Assembly (NCBI GenBank): GCA_015655335.1
Contig: JAATFF010000016.1
Location: forward strand, 1-41,939
From: Lysobacterales bacterium
GTDB taxonomy: Bacteria; Pseudomonadota; Gammaproteobacteria; Xanthomonadales; Rhodanobacteraceae
Direction of reading: 5' to 3'
DNA: 41,939 bases
Part shown: in pieces, positions 41,593 through 41,939 of the stretch
Layout: the number at the start of each line of letters is the position of its first letter
How positions within the stretch are numbered: the first letter of the stretch is position 1
Notes under the pieces: model-generated
Seen by the model: only the letters and a program-made list of their open reading frames with translations
Told to the model about the DNA's origin: nothing
Database searches by the model: none
Made by a program: the position numbers and the translations under genes

Positions 41593-41939
41593 TCAGGGCT
41601 TGTCTACGACCGTCAAAGTCGTGCCACCGGGTGAACGGGCCTGTATGGCGCGGTCATACATGGATTCCGCATAAGCCGGCGGGATGGCGAATTTGCCGGC
41701 GTTGGTCGCCCTGATGCGATACACAAACTCGCGCACATCGGGCGTAGCGGTGCCGTAGATGACGACGCGATCCTCACGGATATCGGCGTAATCCAGCTGC
41801 CATGTCGACTGCGACAAACCGATAGGCGAACGCCAGGCAGGCGTCGCGGGCTTATTGTCGTTGTCGGCGTCTGCGGCATCATTTCCATTGCTGCTGGCAT
41901 CGCTGTTGCTGCTATCGGAGCTGTCGGCGCTGTCGGCGC
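41593..41939 (-). CDS. yfhM: alpha-2-macroglobulin family protein (yfhM-like), C-terminal end only
   Basis: The C-terminal 115 residues are present; the gene continues beyond the right edge. WQLDYADIREDRVVIYG, FVYRIRATNAGKFAIPPAYAESMYDRAIQARS and a final LTVVDKP are the well-conserved end of bacterial alpha-2-macroglobulins, periplasmic protease traps. In front of this is a low-complexity Asp/Ser/Asn/Ala-rich stretch (ADSADSSDSSNSDASS, then DAADADNDN) of about 35 residues, lying between the bait/MG core and the C-terminal domain. The thioester region is outside the window. It is followed 50 bp later by pbpC. Confidence 0.93.
   Translation of the reverse strand, partial: ADSADSSDSSNSDASSNGNDAADADNDNKPATPAWRSPIGLSQSTWQLDYADIREDRVVIYGTATPDVREFVYRIRATNAGKFAIPPAYAESMYDRAIQARSPGGTTLTVVDKP

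Noticed and set aside
1..41939. Hidden defence island, prophage or integrative element
   Set aside because: No integrase, transposase, restriction, toxin-antitoxin or tRNA-attachment signature was found; genes are housekeeping, stress and regulatory types.

Overview
The window looks like a chromosomal segment of a gammaproteobacterium of the Xanthomonadales, most likely Rhodanobacteraceae (Dyella, Rhodanobacter or Luteibacter-like). This is inferred from the moderately high GC, the Xanthomonas-type copL-copA-copB order, an S46 dipeptidyl-peptidase, large hybrid sensor kinases and a TpsA adhesin with an extended signal peptide. No tRNA, rRNA, CRISPR array, insertion sequence or prophage was found. 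Nearly all the DNA is accounted for by about 27 genes, most of them on the minus strand.

Layout. 1-4297 (-): N-terminal part of a very large two-partner-secretion adhesin with at least ten YDG-type repeats, running off the left edge. 4298-5220: a long gap with a possible structured leader. 5221-10755: a regulatory island of a receiver-AraC response regulator (-), a LysR regulator (+) and a giant beta-propeller hybrid histidine kinase (-). 10756-11673: mostly non-coding, but it holds a 29-bp near-perfect palindrome, a frameshifted GDCCVxC-family gene and a strong terminator. 11674-13758 (-): DPP7-type S46 peptidase. 13866-19446 (-): five-gene drug-efflux operon (TetR, MarR, NodT/TolC-like lipoprotein, EmrA, EmrB), with a divergent SDR oxidoreductase (19578-20288, +) across a palindromic operator region. 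20361-25097 (-): DedA-rhodanese fusion, aquaporin Z, an HdeD-like membrane protein fused to a putative thiol-hydrolase domain, and an MFS transporter. 25199-28384: methyltransferase (+), an HU-like protein with a basic tail (-), TSUP permease (-) and an exported metallo-beta-lactamase-fold protein (+). 28448-32496 (-): a copper-resistance operon (lipoprotein, CopL-like, CopA, CopB, cytochrome c). 32618-36055 (-): BvgS/ArcB-like hybrid kinase with HPt. 36407-37351 (+): a second MBL-fold hydrolase. 37443-39082 (-): FAD amine oxidase overlapping a CsaA-like gene. 39149-41939 (-): pbpC (penicillin-binding protein 1C) downstream of the 3' end of an alpha-2-macroglobulin (yfhM-like) gene.

How they work together. 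The copper genes form one transcription unit for periplasmic copper oxidation and sequestration. The efflux genes form a complete tripartite pump under two local repressor-type regulators. The alpha-2-macroglobulin/pbpC pair is the known periplasmic protease-trap plus glycan-repair partnership. The most unusual items are the HdeD-thiol hydrolase fusion, the broken GDCCVxC gene with the nearby palindrome, the propeller-kinase/REC-AraC/LysR cluster, and the hairpin that covers the apparent GTG start of pbpC. No clearly new multi-gene defence or mobile system was found.
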